Of a stretch of DNA of 64,000 nt, positions 61,155-64,000 are shown piece by piece; position 1 is the stretch's first letter; every line of letters begins with the position of its first letter. A model generated the notes under the pieces. It worked only from the letters and a program-made list of their open reading frames with translations. It was not told the origin of the DNA and made no database searches. The DNA is from Acetobacteraceae bacterium (GTDB taxonomy: Bacteria > Pseudomonadota > Alphaproteobacteria > Acetobacterales > Acetobacteraceae), in contig DNXO01000034.1 of assembly GCA_003506895.1 (NCBI GenBank), positions 1 through 64,000 of the forward strand, read 5' to 3'. Made by a program: the position numbers and the translations under genes.

Positions 61155-62072
61155 ATGACCATGACCTGGACCCTGGCCAACGCCCCGCGCCTGGACGGCA
61201 AGTATGCGATCGTCACCGGCGCGACCGGCGGACTTGGCTATCAAACCGCGCTTGGTCTCGCCCGCCAGGGTGCCACCACGGTACTTGCGGGCCGCAACGC
61301 CGAAAAGGGTGCGCAAGCGATCCAGCGGATCCAGCGCGAAGTAGCCGACGCCAAAGTCCGGTTCGAGCCCCTGGACCTCGACAGCCTTGCCTCCGCGGCA
61401 CATTTCGCGGCCACACAACCAGACACCGTCGATATCCTGGTCAACAACGCGGCCGTCATGGGCCTGCAGCAGCGGGCGCTTACCCGGGACGGCTTCGAAC
61501 GGCAGATCGGTGTCAACTATCTCGGCCATTTCGCCCTAACGCTTCGCTTGTTCGGCGCCCTGAAAAATGGCGGCCGCGTCGTCAATGTCGCCAGCGTCGC
61601 GCACCGTCGGGCAGCGCTAAATCTGGCGGATTTCCAGTCCGAAAAGTCCTACGGCCCGATGCGCGCCTACGGACGGAGCAAACTCGCCATGCTGATTTTT
61701 TCGCTGGAGCTGCAACGCCGCGCCGACCAGTACGGCTGGAACCTTAAAAGCATGGCCGCGCATCCGGGCTGGGCGCGAACCGACATCATTCCCAACGGCA
61801 TCGGCGGCGGCGCGCCCGGGCTGAAGGCCCGCATCGCCGCGGCCGGGTTCAATCTGTTTGCCCAATCCGCCGCCGACGGCGCGCTGCCCATGCTGTTCGC
61901 CGCCATGGCGCCCGAGGCACAGGGCGGGGCCTACTATGGCCCGAACGGCCGAGGCGAAATTCGCGGTGGCCCGGGACCGGCGCAAATCTTCCCCCAGGCC
62001 GCGGACCCTGACGCCGGACTCCAGCTTTGGGCGTTGTCGGAACGACTGACCGCCGTGACCGCACGCGTATGA
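61155..62072 (+). CDS. Short-chain dehydrogenase/reductase
   Basis: A 305-residue SDR. Cofactor motif TGATGGLG (about 20-27), with R at AGRNAEKG suggesting NADP(H); DLDSLASA, NNAAVMG and the catalytic YGRSKLAM (Tyr and Lys near 173-177). It resembles the retinol-dehydrogenase/WWOX-type group by its long C-terminus. The substrate is unknown. ATG 61155 or 61161 is the likely start; the frame to 61044 adds unrelated residues. Confidence 0.88.
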   Translation: MTMTWTLANAPRLDGKYAIVTGATGGLGYQTALGLARQGATTVLAGRNAEKGAQAIQRIQREVADAKVRFEPLDLDSLASAAHFAATQPDTVDILVNNAAVMGLQQRALTRDGFERQIGVNYLGHFALTLRLFGALKNGGRVVNVASVAHRRAALNLADFQSEKSYGPMRAYGRSKLAMLIFSLELQRRADQYGWNLKSMAAHPGWARTDIIPNGIGGGAPGLKARIAAAGFNLFAQSAADGALPMLFAAMAPEAQGGAYYGPNGRGEIRGGPGPAQIFPQAADPDAGLQLWALSERLTAVTARV

Positions 62073-62127
62073 GCGGCTGGGTGAGTCTGGCGTTGACTGG
62101 CGATCGGCGCCTGGCTTCGGGGGGATG

Positions 62128-62369
62128 TTATCGCCACCAGAGAAATGGATTTGCAACGATTGATATCCACACGACGCCTGCTCCGAGATGACCAATCTGT
62201 TATCCCCCGAAGTTGTGGATAAGTCAGTGGGCAATGGCCGTGTAATGCCCTGAAACAGGCCTCCGACCGGCATATCCTGGATGATGCTGAAAGTTTGTGC
62301 ATACCTATAAGTATTTGATTTTAAAATATTATTACAAATTGTGAACGCGGTTTATTAACGTATTGTTAA
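62128..62369. other. Noncoding segment with DnaA-box-like motifs, AT-rich tract and CtrA box
   Basis: In the 334-bp convergent gap 62073-62406 I see no gene. It contains TGTGGATAA (62214-62222), a perfect complement of the DnaA box TTATCCACA. Near-matches are ATATCCACA (62163), TGTGCATAC (62296), TTATCGCCA (62128) and TTATCCCCC (62200). An AT-rich stretch covers about 62296-62345 and a perfect TTAA-N7-TTAA CtrA motif is at 62355-62369. The combination resembles a Caulobacter-type replication origin. It is suggestive only. Confidence 0.4.
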
Positions 62370-62406
62370 GCATCGGATTGCCCTGGGGACGGCCGAAACT
62401 CCGCGA

Positions 62407-64000
62407 TTACGCCGCAAGCCGATCCGGGGCGACACCGAACAGGAAATCGATGTCGTCGGCATCCATCGCCGGCAACGCCATGCCGTCCTCGCTGAGTGCC
62501 AGCGACGCCAGCGCGGCCTTGCGTTCCTGGAGTTCGACGATCCGCTCCTCCACTGTGTCGGCGGCGATCAGTTTGTAAACGAACACCGATTTCGTCTGGC
62601 CGATCCGATGCGCCCGGTCCGAGGCCTGATCCTCCACCGCCGGGTTCCACCACGGATCATAATGGATCACCGTATCCGCCGAGGTCAGGTTCAGCCCGCG
62701 CCCGCCGGCCTTCAGGCTGATCAGGAACAGTGGGACCTCCCCCGCCTCAAACCGCCGCACCGGATCGGCGCGATCGGTCGTGTCCCCGCGCAGTTCCACG
62801 AACGGCACCCCGGCCGCCACCAGCGCCGGCTTCATCAGGTCCAGCATTGAGGTGAACTGCGAGAACAGCAGAATCCGCCGCCCCTCGGCGATCATCTCGG
62901 ACACCATCTCCATCAGATCATCGAGTTTGCTGGAGGATGCCGCGACCTCCGACAGCTTCGCCAGCCTCGGATCGCAACAGACCTGCCGCAACTTCAGCAG
63001 CGCCTGCAACACCAGCACATGGCTTTGCGCCACGCCGCGGGCCGCGATGCCCTCGGTGACTTTCTCATGCATCGTGGCGCGGATCGCCTCGTAGAGTTCG
63101 CGCTGATCCGGCGCCAGGGTAATGCGCCGCAGGATCGTGTGCTTCGGCGGCAGTTCGGTCGCCACCGCCGACTTCGTGCGACGCAGGATGAACGGACGGA
63201 TGCGGGTCGAAAGCTGACCACGGCGCACCGGGTCGCCATCCTTCTCGATCGGGGCGCGGAACCGGCGGTTGAAGCTTTTGCGCGACCCAAGCAGGCCGGG
63301 CATCAGGAAGGCGAACTGCGACCACAACTCGCCCAGGTTGTTCTCGATCGGCGTGCCGGACAGGCACAGCCGGTGCCGCGTCTCCAGCCGGCAGACCGCA
63401 TGGGTGGCTTTCGATCCGGGGCTTTTGATCGCCTGGGCCTCGTCCAGCACGACCATGTGCCAGGGCAGCGTCGCCATCTCCTCGATATCACGGGACAGCA
63501 CGGTATAGGTGGTGATCACGACATGCACGCCGTCCAGGTCCCGGCGCTTTTCGTGGCGGTCCAGGCCGTGCAGAACGAGTACCCGCAGATGCGGCGCGAA
63601 GCGGGCCAGTTCCGCCGACCAGTTCGGCACCAGCGACGTAGGGACCACCACCAGCACCGGCCGGTCCATGCGGCCGGAGGCTTCCTCGATCGCGATATGG
63701 GCGATGGTTTGCGCCGTCTTGCCCAGACCCATGTCGTCGGCCAGCAGACCGCCCTGCCCGTTCTCCCGCAGGTGCTGCAACCAGTTGACGCCCTGCTGCT
63801 GATAGGGCCGCAGATCGGCTTTGAAGCTGGCGGGAACCGGCGCCTCGGGGATTTCGGACACCGCCCGGAAGCGGGCGACGTGCTCGATGATCATCGCGCC
63901 GTCCTGCCAGCGCGTGGTCACCAGGTCTTCCAGGTCCAGCACATTCGGCGCGGCGGCGGCATCAAGGGTCAGCGAGTCGCCGTTGGTCCGGGCCGCGGCC
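62407..64000 (-). CDS. SNF2/Rad54-family DEAD/DEAH helicase, N-terminus beyond window
   Basis: The frame is open to the window edge; the visible C-terminal 530 residues are the whole SNF2 motor. Motif I is LLADDMGLGKTAQTIAHIAI, motif II DEAQ, then LSGTPIENNLGELWS. The C-terminal lobe has LFSQFTSMLDLM, LKAGGRGLNLTSADTVIHYD and DRAHRIGQTKSV. The bacterial RapA/HepA-like and YwqA-like proteins carry an N-terminal SNF2-associated domain, which would lie outside the window. It translocates on duplex DNA; its cellular role in bacteria is poorly known. The GTG at 63942 is not the likely start. Confidence 0.93.
   Translation of the reverse strand, partial: AAARTNGDSLTLDAAAAPNVLDLEDLVTTRWQDGAMIIEHVARFRAVSEIPEAPVPASFKADLRPYQQQGVNWLQHLRENGQGGLLADDMGLGKTAQTIAHIAIEEASGRMDRPVLVVVPTSLVPNWSAELARFAPHLRVLVLHGLDRHEKRRDLDGVHVVITTYTVLSRDIEEMATLPWHMVVLDEAQAIKSPGSKATHAVCRLETRHRLCLSGTPIENNLGELWSQFAFLMPGLLGSRKSFNRRFRAPIEKDGDPVRRGQLSTRIRPFILRRTKSAVATELPPKHTILRRITLAPDQRELYEAIRATMHEKVTEGIAARGVAQSHVLVLQALLKLRQVCCDPRLAKLSEVAASSSKLDDLMEMVSEMIAEGRRILLFSQFTSMLDLMKPALVAAGVPFVELRGDTTDRADPVRRFEAGEVPLFLISLKAGGRGLNLTSADTVIHYDPWWNPAVEDQASDRAHRIGQTKSVFVYKLIAADTVEERIVELQERKAALASLALSEDGMALPAMDADDIDFLFGVAPDRLAA

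Overview
The window is GC-rich chromosomal DNA with dense, short-spaced genes and many 4-nt ATGA stop/start overlaps. It reads as an alphaproteobacterium: a CtrA regulator divergent from fliI-fliJ, a dapF-mtaB-ftsY run, GMC and CaiB catabolic genes, and palindromes of the CATGGCCGGG type. A PEP-CTERM protein, several Liv-type ABC genes and a porin-multiheme cytochrome locus would suit an Acetobacteraceae/Rhodospirillales member. That family-level placement is inference; there is no rRNA here to settle it.

Layout, left to right. 0.1-3.8 kb: an HMG-CoA-lyase-like gene and a hotdog thioesterase, divergent from an amylo-1,6-glucosidase-type debranching enzyme. 3.9-9.8 kb: a PEP-CTERM protein, a secreted parvulin, an enolase-superfamily enzyme, two damaged genes (an FkbM-type methyltransferase remnant and a coiled-coil protein with a homopolymer frameshift), and a HbpS-like plus ACAD-fold monooxygenase pair. 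9.86-9.94 kb: tandem 23-bp hairpin repeats in a divergent promoter. 10.0-13.2 kb: a three-gene OmpA / MotA-ExbB / MotB-OmpA envelope operon closed by a strong terminator. 13.7-23.2 kb: an iron-type alcohol dehydrogenase, then a respiratory block: ccmI, an FNR-like box, a MocR-like regulator without its PLP lysine, and four genes for a tetraheme NapC/CymA-type quinol dehydrogenase, a diheme EB_dh-domain cytochrome, a decaheme MtrA/DmsE-type cytochrome and an MtrB/PioB-type outer-membrane barrel.

23.3-32.5 kb: a Liv ABC operon (livK-H-M and a fused livG-livF), an Lrp/AsnC regulator divergent from hpd and hmgA (tyrosine to homogentisate catabolism), and an orphan substrate-binding protein. 33-38 kb: a large RTX-like surface protein and an AtuA-like/small-subunit/CaiB operon. 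38.1-41.7 kb: tRNA-Gly(CCC), a small secreted protein, oxyR divergent from ahpC-ahpD, and an orphan livF. 41.8-49.8 kb: a membrane glycosyltransferase-like protein, a single-domain receiver, fliJ-fliI, ctrA, and dapF-mtaB-ftsY. 50-62 kb: a flavoprotein, an agmatinase-type ureohydrolase, a tightly packed esterase / phosphotriesterase-like / GMC oxidoreductase / hydrolase block, a cupin dioxygenase, GluQ-RS, a carboxylesterase, a MetE-C-like protein and an SDR. 62.1-62.4 kb: a noncoding stretch with DnaA-box-like motifs, an AT-rich tract and a perfect TTAA-N7-TTAA CtrA motif. The window ends inside a SNF2-family helicase.

The most interesting system is the 18.2-23.2 kb electron conduit. A quinone-linked tetraheme protein, a periplasmic diheme shuttle and a decaheme/porin pair would move electrons between the quinone pool and the cell exterior. 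Neither the HiPIP of Pio systems nor the surface decaheme of Mtr systems is present. The oriC-like segment at 62.1-62.4 kb and the lysine-less MocR regulator also deserve attention.
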